The position numbers were made by a program, and so were the translations under genes. A stretch of DNA of 64,000 nt, taken from contig NZ_BDAX01000019.1 in assembly GCF_001612665.1 (NCBI RefSeq), forward strand, positions 248,001 to 312,000, in the 5' to 3' direction. The notes below the pieces were generated by a model. The model ran no database searches. It had not been told where the DNA came from and was given only the letters and a program-made list of their open reading frames with translations. Of this stretch, positions 32,716 through 41,735 are shown one piece after another (position 1 is the stretch's first letter; each line of letters begins with the position of its first letter). The DNA comes from Nocardia alba NBRC 108234 (GTDB lineage Bacteria; Actinomycetota; Actinomycetes; Mycobacteriales; Mycobacteriaceae).

Positions 32716-35700
32716 TCACAGCAGTAGTTCGTCGAGGAAGTGGCGGGGCAGGTCGCGCAGTATCGGATGGTCCTGCCCGTCATGGGATTGCGTACGCAGC
32801 ACGTGGAGCAGGCCGACCACCCCGGGCCCGGCGTCCAGCAGTGGCCTGGTCCAGCCCAGTTCGGCACAGGTGCGCAGGACCGGAAGCACCAGACCGGTCG
32901 CCTCCCCGACCCATCCTGCCGAGGCCAGGCACTCCGCGAGCAGCAGGGTCGCGTCCAATTCCGCACGGGGGCGGCCCTGTTCGAGGGTTTTCGCGTAGAT
33001 CACCCTGGCATGACGTGCCGCGCGATCATCGGCGCGCAGCCGCTGTTCGGCCAGCAGCACTCGGATGTCGGCGATCGCGCGCGCCTCGGTGATCAGCGCG
33101 GCGGCGCCCTTCTTGCGCCGCGCACCGTTGCCGGAGGAATCGGGGACGAAGTTGTCGTCGCCGGTGGGGAACCCGAGCCGGGACCGCTCGGCCCGCACAT
33201 GGGCGTCCAGGCGCGCCAGCCCGTTCTCCGCGGCCACTCGCGCACCCTCGTCGAGGCGGGCCGAGGCCGTGTACTGGTCGCCGAGGGCCGCTTTCACCCT
33301 GGCCCCGATCACGAACGTCGCGATCAGGAAGTCGACAGGACCCACCCTGGTGACGAGCTGCAGACTCTCGTCGAGGAGCCGATCGGCCTGCGCCAGGTCT
33401 CCTCGCCGATAGGCCACTTCGCCGAGCAGGGCAGCCGCGATCCGGGCGGCGTCCGAGCGCGGCCCCGACTTGGTCCGCGCGGTCTCGTAGGCCTGCTCGA
33501 AAGTGGCGGTGGCAGTGCCGATATCGAGTTGCTCGTAGGCGGCGTCGCCCAGCGCGCACAGCCCGAACACCGGACCGAGCGGGTCCTTGGATTGCGCGTG
33601 ATAGTCGGCGGCCCACTCCTGTAGCTGCGCCACCGCGTCGAAGTCGAACTCGCACAGCCGGACGAACGACATCAGGTTGGCGGCCGTCGACACCGTCCAG
33701 GCGGGCAGGTCGTCGGGTTCGTCGAGCACCGAGGCCAGACGGTCGGCCACGTCAGCGATGTCATCGTGGGCCACCCGGTCCGCCGCGTCCAGAATGGTTG
33801 CCACGCAACGCTGTTCGGTCAGCTCCGGCGCACCCGGCGAGCTGCGGGCCAGCAGGTTCGAGAGCCGACCGAGCGCGCTCCGGGCCGTGCTGGTCTGCTG
33901 CATGTTCATATTCGCCCTGGCCACCGCCATCAACAGCTTCGAACGTGAGGTCACCTGCTGCACAGGCAGTTTCGAGACGGTGCCGAGCAGGGTGGCGAGC
34001 CGGGAGCCGTCGATCAGGTCCATGCCGCCGCTCTCGAGCAGGTCGGCTGCGAGCTTGAGATCGGTCGCGGCCAGCGCGTGATCCACCGACTTACGCAGCA
34101 GTTGGTGCTCGGCGTACCAGCGAGCGGCCTTGCGGTGCAGCATTTTCGAACGGCCGGGATGTTCGCGGTCGAGTCGGGCGCGCAGATGCTCGGCGAACAG
34201 CGGTTGCATGCGGTACCACTCCGGATCATGCTGGATCCGATGCAGGAAGAGCTCACGCTGTTCGGCCTGCGCCAGCATCGCGGCGCCATCGGGAACGTCG
34301 GCGAGCAGCGCGGCCAGTGACCCGTTCACCCGCTCGACCACCGAGATCGCCATCAGGAACTCCAGCTGCTCGGGCGCCAGCGCGTCGAGCACGTTCTCGG
34401 CCAGATACTCCCGCATCCCGTGCCCGCCTTCGGCCAGCGACGCGAGCAACTGGGTCGGATCCGCTTTACCGCGCAAGGTGAGGCTCACCAGCTGGATCGC
34501 CGCGGGCCAGCCGTCGGTCGCGACGTGGATCTGCTCGATCTGCTCGTCGGTGAGCGCGAAACCGTTGCGCTCCACCAGGATCTGGCGGGTCTCCGCTTCG
34601 GTGAGCCGCAACGCGGCCGCGTCCAGCTCGACCAATTCGTCGCGCACCCGCAACCTGCTGATCGGCAAGCCGGACTGATCGCGACTGGTGATGACGAACC
34701 GCACGTGGTGGCAGCCGTTGTCGAGCAGGGTCGCCATCGCGCGCTGTACGCCGGGGTCGCGCACCCGGTGCCAGTCGTCCACCACGACGACCACCGGTCG
34801 CCCGCTCGCGTGGATCTCATCGATCAGAGTGGCGATCACATAGGCGACCGCGTCGGCGGGACGCTCCTCGAGCACCTGCTCCAGGCCTGCGCCGACGTCG
34901 GAGCGTACCCGGCGGATGGCCTGGATGAGGTGGGCGAGGAACCAGATCTCGCTGTCGTCGTCCTGATCCACCCCCAGCCACGCCACCGGGATATCGCGGG
35001 TGGCCAGGTCGGCGCGCCACTGCGTGGCGATGGTGCTCTTGCCGAAACCGGCGGGCGCGTGGATCAGGGCGAGTCGGCGCGCGCCACCCTCGCGGAGCAC
35101 GTCGAGCAGGCGCTGGCGCGGAAAAGGTTCGCGCGCGGGTGTGGGCGGACGGAATTTGGTGGCGGCGGTCGGCGGAAAAGTACCGGTCGTCGAGCTCGTC
35201 AGGGGTACCGAGGCGCCCGCGGGTTGGAGGGTCAGCGGCCAGCTGCGGCGGCCGGTCACCGACTTCAAAACCTCCGGGGCAGAGTCGGTGGTCTCCTCGG
35301 AGTCCAGTAGCGCCATCTCGTCGGGCATCTGGCCGTGCGCGCGCTGGACTTCGCGCAGCAGTTCGCCGAACTCGTAGGCCGAGGCCGGGCGGTCGGCGGG
35401 TTCGGGGGACATGGCCCGTTCGATCACTTCCGCCACATCGTCGGGGATGTCCTGGGCGCGCAGGTCGGGGACGGGCTGGGTGGTGATGCGCAGGAATTGC
35501 GCGACCACCTTCTCCCCGGCCTGGCGTTCGAACGCGGCGTGACCGGTGAGCAGGGCGAACAGGGTCGCACCGAGGCCGTATATATCAGACCGAACGGTCG
35601 GTTCATTGCCTTTGAGCACTTCCGGCGCGGTGAACGCGGGTGAACCGGTGATCAAGCTGCTCGACGTCTGGAAGCCGCCCGGAATGCGGGCGATGCCGAA

Positions 35701-36255
35701 GTCGGTGAGTTGCGGTTCGCCATAACCGCTGATCAGTACGTTCGCCGGTTTCACATCCCGGTGCAGGATGCCCGCCCGATGCGCCGACTCGATCGCCGCG
35801 GCCAGCTTCACTCCGGCCCGGAGGGTATCCGACCAGGTCAGCGGCCCGCGATCGTGAATGAGGCGTTCGAGTGAGCCACGCGAACAGTACGGCATCACGA
35901 TCAGCGGCAACCCGGTCTCGGTCACGTCGACCTGCAGGATGTCGACGATATTCGGGTGCCCGGACAACCTGCCCATCGCCTGTTCCTCGCGCAGGAACCG
36001 TTCCCGGCTCTCCACATCGATCTCCGAGGACAGCACCTTCACCGCCACTACGCGATCCAGCGCGGGCTGCAAGGTCCGATACACCACGCCGAATCCGCCG
36101 CGCCCGATTTCCTTGGCTCCCGTGAGTCCCATGGCATCGAGCTCGGCGATGACGGCCTTGTCGGGCACCCCCGGCGCCATCGTCCGCTGCGTATTCAGCC
36201 CCGCCGGCGCCGCCTCGGCCGGCCCGCGCCGCGTACGCGTCTGCTCCGGATCCAT
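32716..36255 (-). CDS. pknK: Serine/threonine kinase with MalT-type STAND ATPase region (PknK)
   Basis: The 1179-residue soluble kinase matches M. tuberculosis PknK in architecture. The N-terminal kinase domain (to about residue 300) has the glycine loop IGRGGFGVVYR, catalytic Lys in VAVKVLS, HRDVKPANVL and DFGIARI, and substrate loop GSPAFTAPE. It is followed by a MalT-like ATPase (P-loop PAGFGKST, Walker B VVVVVDDW) and long helical TPR-like repeats to the end. PknK is a cytosolic kinase that modulates growth and transcription factors. No LuxR-type DNA-binding domain is visible at the C-terminus. The ATG at 36255 was chosen because AGAGG lies seven bases upstream; the ATG at 36300 has none. 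Confidence 0.93.
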   Translation of the reverse strand: MDPEQTRTRRGPAEAAPAGLNTQRTMAPGVPDKAVIAELDAMGLTGAKEIGRGGFGVVYRTLQPALDRVVAVKVLSSEIDVESRERFLREEQAMGRLSGHPNIVDILQVDVTETGLPLIVMPYCSRGSLERLIHDRGPLTWSDTLRAGVKLAAAIESAHRAGILHRDVKPANVLISGYGEPQLTDFGIARIPGGFQTSSSLITGSPAFTAPEVLKGNEPTVRSDIYGLGATLFALLTGHAAFERQAGEKVVAQFLRITTQPVPDLRAQDIPDDVAEVIERAMSPEPADRPASAYEFGELLREVQRAHGQMPDEMALLDSEETTDSAPEVLKSVTGRRSWPLTLQPAGASVPLTSSTTGTFPPTAATKFRPPTPAREPFPRQRLLDVLREGGARRLALIHAPAGFGKSTIATQWRADLATRDIPVAWLGVDQDDDSEIWFLAHLIQAIRRVRSDVGAGLEQVLEERPADAVAYVIATLIDEIHASGRPVVVVVDDWHRVRDPGVQRAMATLLDNGCHHVRFVITSRDQSGLPISRLRVRDELVELDAAALRLTEAETRQILVERNGFALTDEQIEQIHVATDGWPAAIQLVSLTLRGKADPTQLLASLAEGGHGMREYLAENVLDALAPEQLEFLMAISVVERVNGSLAALLADVPDGAAMLAQAEQRELFLHRIQHDPEWYRMQPLFAEHLRARLDREHPGRSKMLHRKAARWYAEHQLLRKSVDHALAATDLKLAADLLESGGMDLIDGSRLATLLGTVSKLPVQQVTSRSKLLMAVARANMNMQQTSTARSALGRLSNLLARSSPGAPELTEQRCVATILDAADRVAHDDIADVADRLASVLDEPDDLPAWTVSTAANLMSFVRLCEFDFDAVAQLQEWAADYHAQSKDPLGPVFGLCALGDAAYEQLDIGTATATFEQAYETARTKSGPRSDAARIAAALLGEVAYRRGDLAQADRLLDESLQLVTRVGPVDFLIATFVIGARVKAALGDQYTASARLDEGARVAAENGLARLDAHVRAERSRLGFPTGDDNFVPDSSGNGARRKKGAAALITEARAIADIRVLLAEQRLRADDRAARHARVIYAKTLEQGRPRAELDATLLLAECLASAGWVGEATGLVLPVLRTCAELGWTRPLLDAGPGVVGLLHVLRTQSHDGQDHPILRDLPRHFLDELLL

Positions 36256-36407
36256 GTGACCACCTCTCACCATCGGCGTCACCGGCGTTTCGGTCGACAT
36301 GCGGGGATGCCATCGACATCACCACACATATCCAAGCTAGCGCGATCCGGCGTCTATCGGGTGGAGATTCGACGCTGTGGCGGCAACGGTTGTCCGAAAC
36401 CCACGGT

Positions 36408-37493
36408 TCAGCGCACCGCCAGGGCGATCAACTGGGTGCGCTGTTCGGACGCGAAGTTGTTGTCCGCGACCAGCACCAACGTACGCTCGCCCGAGGGCAG
36501 GCGGGGCCCCCAGGTCATTCCCTCGATGTTGTCGACGGCCTCGATTCCGAGAGCGGTGAGGTCGGCGACGAGCCGCTTCGCCACCGGGCGTGCACCCGTG
36601 ATCGGCGCGTCGAGCACAGTGCTCGCCCCCGCGGTGTCGATCTCGAAGATCCGCACCCGATTTCCCACGCCCTTGGCGAAAGCCCGTTCGACCACCAGGA
36701 ATCGGGTCGGATCGACCGGGTCGTCGGCGAGGATCGCGGTGACGCCGTTGCTCGACTGTCCGGCCTCCGGCCGCGAATCCGCGAACACCGGCTCCAGCGG
36801 ATACGCGTACTGTGCCAGCACCGGCCCGAACCTGGCTTGGACGGTGATCCGCGTCGTCGCCCCCGCCGTCGTGGTCGCGCCCGGCCCGTCCTGGAGCAGC
36901 GGACCCTCCATCGCGGTCACGAACAGCGCCCCACCGGCCGCGAACGTCGCCGCTTCGAGCGCCTGATTCTGCCGTGGCCCCGAATCAGCGCGCATCCGTT
37001 CGCTTTCCGGGATCGGCAACTCCGCGACGAACCCGCCATCCGCGCGCGCCACCCGCACCGAAGGATCAGCGAGCACCTCGCCCGCGCGCTCACCTTCCTG
37101 CGTCCAGAAGTAGTCACCCGTCCACGGATCGACCCGAATATCTTCGGGATCGACCGATTTCGGCGCGTACGTCGCCCCGTCGGGCCGAAGCAGCGGCATC
37201 GTCGCGGCGAAGGTCACGGGACCGATTCCGCCTTCCCCCAATGGAATTCGGGCGGTGTACACGCGTGCGGGACCCTTCTCCGACCGGTCGTCGCTGATCA
37301 GGACGAATTCATCGGCGCCGGAGACATAGTCGATCCCCGACAGCCCACCGACCACCGTTCCCGCGAATTCGAGATCGTGCTCCACGACCTGCTCCCCCAA
37401 CACCCGCACACCGTCGACCGCGGCGCTCGCGTCCGGCACCGCGCCTCCCGCGACGACAATTCCCAGCACCGCTGCGGCCACCCGACGTCCCAT
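36408..37493 (-). CDS. Secreted esterase-like phytase-family protein
   Basis: The 361-residue protein has a short Sec signal (VAAAVLGIVVAGGAVPDASA) and a beta-propeller-like body of the 'esterase-like activity of phytase' family: GLSGIDYVSGADEFVLISDDRS opens it and NIEGMTWGPRLPSGERTLVLVADNNF closes it. Family members are extracellular, and the true substrate is usually unknown. TAGCTT lies exactly six bases before its ATG, so its transcript is probably leaderless. It sits downstream of, and divergent from, a small cupin gene. Confidence 0.85.
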   Translation of the reverse strand: MGRRVAAAVLGIVVAGGAVPDASAAVDGVRVLGEQVVEHDLEFAGTVVGGLSGIDYVSGADEFVLISDDRSEKGPARVYTARIPLGEGGIGPVTFAATMPLLRPDGATYAPKSVDPEDIRVDPWTGDYFWTQEGERAGEVLADPSVRVARADGGFVAELPIPESERMRADSGPRQNQALEAATFAAGGALFVTAMEGPLLQDGPGATTTAGATTRITVQARFGPVLAQYAYPLEPVFADSRPEAGQSSNGVTAILADDPVDPTRFLVVERAFAKGVGNRVRIFEIDTAGASTVLDAPITGARPVAKRLVADLTALGIEAVDNIEGMTWGPRLPSGERTLVLVADNNFASEQRTQLIALAVR

Positions 37494-37705
37494 GACGACA
37501 AGCTATCCAACCCACCACACCCCTGGGTGAACACCATTCGAACTGTCGCCCCGCCGCGTCTCGACGAAGCCGAAACCCGCCCCTTGTGCCGCCGCGAGGA
37601 TGGGCGAAGACTTGAAACTCTCGGTGGGCGCCGCCGCGGGCCGGGCCAGCTCCGCTCGGTGGACCGCGACATCGCCGCTCATCACCCGAGCCGAAGTGAG
37701 ATGCC

Positions 37706-38071
37706 ATGTCAGCGCTGGTACGCATGAGTTTCGACGCGCCCGAGGAAACCCGGCCGTTCGAACAGGGAAAAGGTCGACTCGACCTGGTCAACGTCGAAAA
37801 CGGCCCGGTCGGCCGGGCGGTCTTCGAACCTGGTTGGCGATGGAGTGAACACGTGAAGCCGATCGCGGGCACCGACAGCTGTGAAGCCGCGCACATCGGG
37901 TACTGCCTGTCCGGGCGGATCGTGGTGGCCATGGACGACGGCGAAGAACTGGAATTCGGCCCCGGCGACGTCATGATCGCCGACCCCGGCCACGATGCGT
38001 GGGTGGTCGGCGACGAAGCGTGCGTTCTGCTCGACTGGCAGGGCTACGCCGACTACGCCAAGCCCCGATAA
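37706..38071 (+). CDS. Small cupin-domain protein
   Basis: This 121-residue single-domain cupin is a beta-barrel protein. HVKPIAGTDSCEAAHIGYCLSG is the first cupin motif region and GEELEFGPGDVMIADPGHDAWVVGDE the second, with His and Asp/Glu that could hold a metal. Such small cupins often act in detoxification or as sensors; the role is undetermined. The region between it and the divergent phytase-like gene (37494-37705) shows no convincing gene. A bidirectional stem-loop separates it from the fadB end. Confidence 0.75.
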   Translation: MSALVRMSFDAPEETRPFEQGKGRLDLVNVENGPVGRAVFEPGWRWSEHVKPIAGTDSCEAAHIGYCLSGRIVVAMDDGEELEFGPGDVMIADPGHDAWVVGDEACVLLDWQGYADYAKPR

Positions 38072-38078
38072 CGGCGAA

Positions 38079-38107
38079 CGCCCGCCACCTCGATGAGGTG
38101 ACGGGCG
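38079..38107. terminator. Stem-loop between convergent cupin and fadB genes
   Basis: CGCCCGCCACCTC, a three-base GAT loop, and GAGGTGACGGGCG pair over 12 of 13 positions. There is no T-run, as is common for actinobacterial terminators. It lies eight bases after the cupin stop and about 30 bases after the fadB end on the other strand. Confidence 0.65.
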
Positions 38108-38138
38108 CCGACCCGGTGCGAAACCGGGAACTACCTAC

Positions 38139-40289
38139 TTACTTGCGCAGCGAGGCCGGAACCTCGAAACGCGGGCCGAACTTCGCGGCCAGCTCGTCGG
38201 CACGGGCCACGAAGGCCTCCTGCCCACCGGGGTAGCCGACGATGAACTGGTGCGCGCCACCCGACCAGGCCGGGAAGCCGATGCCGAAGATCGAGCCGAT
38301 GTTCGCGTCGGCGGTGCTGGTGAGCACGCCTTCGTCGAAGCACTTCTGGGTCTCGATGGACTCGGCGAACATCATCCGGTCCTTGAGATCCTGGAGGGTG
38401 ACGCCCTCCGGGAGCTCACGGCTGGTGTTGAAGATCGAGCGCAGCTCGTCCCACAGGCCGGTGACCTTGCCGTCGACGTAGTCGTAGAAGCCCGCGCCGC
38501 CCAGCTTGCCGGTGCGGTTGTGCTTCTCGACCAGGGTGTCGAGGACCTCGGCGGTCTTCGCGGCGGCGGCGTTGAGCTCGCCACCGGCCGCGAGGATCGC
38601 ATCCGCGGTCTCTTTGTAGATCTTCTGCATGGTGGTGAAGTTCAGCTCGTCGCTGAGCTTCAGCGGCGCGGCCGGGTAGCCGGCCTGCAGACCCGCCTGC
38701 TCGACGGTCGACGGGTCGATACCCTCGGCGACCATCGCGATGGCCTCGTTGATGAAGGTGCCGATGACGCGCGAGGTGAAGAAGCCACGGCTGTCGTTGA
38801 CGACGATCGGGGTCTTCTTGATGGCGAGGGTGTAGTCGTACACCCGGGCCAGCGCCTCGTCGGAGGTCTTCTCGCCCTTGATGATCTCCACCAGCGGCAT
38901 CTTGTCCACGGGGGAGAAGAAGTGGATTCCGATGAAGTCCTCGGAGCGCTTCACACCGTCGGCCAGCAGGGTGATCGGCAGGGTCGAGGTGTTCGAGCCG
39001 AGCAGGGCATCGGCGTCGACGATGTCCTCGATCTCCTGGAAGACCTTGTTCTTGAGCTCGGGGTTCTCGAACACGGCCTCGATCACGAAGTCGACGCCCT
39101 TGAAGTCGGCGGCGTCCGCGCTCGGGGTGATGCGGGCCAGCAGCTCGGCCGACTTCTCCGGGGTGGTCTTGCCACGGGAGAGCGCCTTGGCCTCGATGGC
39201 CTCCGAGTACGCCTTGCCCTTCTCGGCGGCCTCGATCTTGACGTCCTTGAGGACGACCTCGAAACCGGCCTTGGCGGAGACGTAGGCGATGCCCGCGCCC
39301 ATCATGCCTGCGCCGACGACGCCGATCTTCTTGATCTCACGCTTGGGCACGTCCTTGGGACGCGAGCCACCACCGTTGATGTGGTTGAGGTCGAAGAAGA
39401 ACGCCTGGATCATGTTCTTCGCGACCGGGCCGGTCAGCAGACCGGTGAAGTAGCGCGACTCGATCAGCGACGCGTTGTCGATGTCGACCTGCGCGCCCTC
39501 GACGGCCACCGACATGATGGCGCGGGGGGCGGGCATGTTGGCGCCCTTGATCTGCTTGCGCAGGTTGGCCGGGAACGCGGGCAGGTTCGCCGCGATCGCC
39601 GGGGACGACGGAGCGCCACCGGGGATCTTGAAACCCTTCTTGTCCCACGGCTGCGCGGCATCGGGGTTGGCCGCGATCCACGCCTTGGCGGCGGGCACCA
39701 GCTCCTCGATCGAGCCGACGACCTCGTTGATCAGGCCGATTTCCTTGGCCTTGGTCACGCGGTGACGCTGGCCCTGCAGCAGCACCTGCATCAGCGCGTT
39801 CTGCAGGCCGAGCATGCGCACGGTGCGGATCACACCGCCGCCGGCGGGCAGCAGGCCCAGGCTCACCTCGGGCAGACCGATGACGGCGCCCTTCACGTCC
39901 GCGGCGACGCGGTAGTGGGTGGCCAGCGCGATCTCGAGGCCACCGCCGAGGGCGGCACCGTTGATGGCGGCGACGACCGGCTTGCCGAGCTGCTCCAGGC
40001 GGCGCAGCGGGCCCTTGACGTCGTCGAGCATCTTCATGACCTCGGCCGCGTTGTCCGGGCCGACCTGCATCATGTTCTTCAGATCGCCGCCGGCGAAGAA
40101 GGTCTTCTTACCCGAGGTCAGCACGACACCGGTGATGTCGTCCTTCTCGGCTTCGAGGCGATCCACGGTCGCGGCCATCGAGGTGATGTACACGTCGTTC
40201 ATGGTGTTGGCGCCCTGGCTGGGGTCGTCGATGGTGAGGACGACCACGCCGTCGGCGTCCTTCTCCCAGCCGATGATGTTGTCAGTCAT
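38139..40289 (-). CDS. fadB: Fatty acid oxidation multifunctional enzyme (enoyl-CoA hydratase/3-hydroxyacyl-CoA dehydrogenase)
   Basis: The 716-residue protein is the alpha subunit of the trifunctional beta-oxidation complex, like mycobacterial FadB (Rv0860). The N-terminal crotonase domain has the oxyanion region TFFAGGDLKNM and GAALGGGLEIALATHYRV. The central NAD-binding domain shows IGVVGAGMMGAGIAYVSAKAG and DFVIEAVFENPELK with GIHFFSPVDKMPLVEII, and the dehydrogenase C-domains follow. It hydrates enoyl-CoA and oxidises the hydroxyacyl-CoA. The start at 40289 (MTDNIIGWEKD) was chosen over 40373 because AGGAGAG lies upstream, if rather distant. It follows fadA by 43 bp and forms one operon with it. 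Confidence 0.95.
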   Translation of the reverse strand: MTDNIIGWEKDADGVVVLTIDDPSQGANTMNDVYITSMAATVDRLEAEKDDITGVVLTSGKKTFFAGGDLKNMMQVGPDNAAEVMKMLDDVKGPLRRLEQLGKPVVAAINGAALGGGLEIALATHYRVAADVKGAVIGLPEVSLGLLPAGGGVIRTVRMLGLQNALMQVLLQGQRHRVTKAKEIGLINEVVGSIEELVPAAKAWIAANPDAAQPWDKKGFKIPGGAPSSPAIAANLPAFPANLRKQIKGANMPAPRAIMSVAVEGAQVDIDNASLIESRYFTGLLTGPVAKNMIQAFFFDLNHINGGGSRPKDVPKREIKKIGVVGAGMMGAGIAYVSAKAGFEVVLKDVKIEAAEKGKAYSEAIEAKALSRGKTTPEKSAELLARITPSADAADFKGVDFVIEAVFENPELKNKVFQEIEDIVDADALLGSNTSTLPITLLADGVKRSEDFIGIHFFSPVDKMPLVEIIKGEKTSDEALARVYDYTLAIKKTPIVVNDSRGFFTSRVIGTFINEAIAMVAEGIDPSTVEQAGLQAGYPAAPLKLSDELNFTTMQKIYKETADAILAAGGELNAAAAKTAEVLDTLVEKHNRTGKLGGAGFYDYVDGKVTGLWDELRSIFNTSRELPEGVTLQDLKDRMMFAESIETQKCFDEGVLTSTADANIGSIFGIGFPAWSGGAHQFIVGYPGGQEAFVARADELAAKFGPRFEVPASLRK

Positions 40290-40332
40290 AGTTTTTCGTT
40301 CTCTCCTATGAGAAGTGAAAGTCGGCCGGAGC

Positions 40333-41547
40333 TCAGACGCGCTCGATGATGGTGGCAACGCCCATGCCGCCACCGATGCACAGGGTGATCAGCGCGTAGC
40401 GCGCGTTGCGACGCTCGAGCTCGTCGATCATGGTGCCGGTGATCATCGCGCCGGTGGCACCAAGCGGGTGGCCCATCGCGATCGCGCCACCATTGACGTT
40501 CAGCTTCTCATCCGGGACGTTCAGGTCCTTCTGGAACTTCAGCACCACGGAGGCGAAGGCCTCGTTGATCTCGACGAGATCCATGTCCTCGATGGTCAGG
40601 CCGGCCTTGGCCAGTGCCTTCTTCGCGGCCGGCGTGGGGCCGGTCAGCATGATGGTCGAGTCGGCACCGGAGGTGGCGGTCGCGACGACGCGGGCGCGCG
40701 GGGTCAGACCCGAGTGCTTGCCCGCTTCCTCGGAGCCGACCAGCACCAGGGCGGCGCCGTCGACGATGCCCGAGCTGTTGCCACCGTGGTGGACGTGGTT
40801 GATCTTCTCGACGTAGGTGAACTTCTGCAGCGCGACCGCGTCGAAGCCACCCATCTCACCGATACCGGCGAAGGAGGGGTTCAGCTTGCCCAGGTCGGCG
40901 GCGGTGGTGCCGGGACGCATGTGCTCGTCGTTGTCGAGCACGATGAGACCGTTCTGGTCCTTGACCGGAACGATCGACTTGGCGAAGTAACCACCGGTGG
41001 TGGCCTTGGCGGCCAGCTCCTGCGAGCGCACGGCGTAGGCGTCGACATCATCGCGGGAGAAACCCTCGATGGTGGCGATGAGGTCGGCCGAGACACCCTG
41101 GGGCACGAAGTAGGAGTCGTAGTTCGTCGCCGGGTCCATCGCCCACGCGCCGCCGTCGGAACCCATGGGGACGCGTGACATCGACTCGACGCCACCCGCG
41201 ATCACGAGGTCGTCGAAGCCCGAGCGAACCTTCTGCGCGGCCAGGTTCACAGCTTCGAGCCCGGAGGCACAGAAGCGGTTGAGCTGGAAGCCACCGACGG
41301 TGTCGGGCAGACCCGCGACGGTCACCGCGACGCGAGCGATATCGGCGCCCTGGTCACCGATCGGCGCGACACAGCCCAGGATCAGATCCGAGATCTGGTC
41401 CTCGTCGAGGTTGGGGAAGCGGCCACGCAGCTCCTGGATCAGACCAACAGTCAGATCGATCGGCTTGACCGAGTGCAGCGAGCCGTTCTTCTTGCCGCGG
41501 CCGCGCGGAGTGCGGATGGCCTCGTAGATGTAGGCCTCTGTGGTCAT
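40333..41547 (-). CDS. fadA: Acetyl-CoA acetyltransferase / 3-ketoacyl-CoA thiolase
   Basis: The 404-residue thiolase is the beta subunit partner of FadB, like Rv0859. The nucleophilic Cys is in LNRFCASGLEAVNLA, the His in NGGAIAMGHPLGATGA, and the C-terminal Cys in ITLCIGGGMGVA. It cleaves 3-ketoacyl-CoA to acetyl-CoA and a shortened acyl-CoA. The ATG at 41547 (TTEAYIYEAIRTPRG) follows AAGGAAA; the longer frame to 41682 adds an unrelated Cys/Trp-rich stretch. The pair order fadA-fadB and close spacing indicate a two-gene operon for beta-oxidation. Confidence 0.95.
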   Translation of the reverse strand: MTTEAYIYEAIRTPRGRGKKNGSLHSVKPIDLTVGLIQELRGRFPNLDEDQISDLILGCVAPIGDQGADIARVAVTVAGLPDTVGGFQLNRFCASGLEAVNLAAQKVRSGFDDLVIAGGVESMSRVPMGSDGGAWAMDPATNYDSYFVPQGVSADLIATIEGFSRDDVDAYAVRSQELAAKATTGGYFAKSIVPVKDQNGLIVLDNDEHMRPGTTAADLGKLNPSFAGIGEMGGFDAVALQKFTYVEKINHVHHGGNSSGIVDGAALVLVGSEEAGKHSGLTPRARVVATATSGADSTIMLTGPTPAAKKALAKAGLTIEDMDLVEINEAFASVVLKFQKDLNVPDEKLNVNGGAIAMGHPLGATGAMITGTMIDELERRNARYALITLCIGGGMGVATIIERV

Positions 41548-41735
41548 ATCGGAGTGTTTCCTTCCTTGGGGTGCGGTGGCCGCACGAACGCCACGACCAT
41601 TTGTCTCGACGCCGTACAAATCCCGGCAGCACCAGCGGAGCATAGAACCATGCCCATCCGGTACGACCGGCCACCCGTTCATACTACCGTGGTGTGCGAA
41701 CTGCCGTTAACTTAACGCGGTGCGGACGGTGGCTG

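Noticed and set aside
37503..37685. A 60-codon minus-strand ORF between the phytase-like and cupin genes
   Set aside because: It has no ribosome binding site, no -10 box at the right spacing and no recognisable family or signal; kept only as an open frame.
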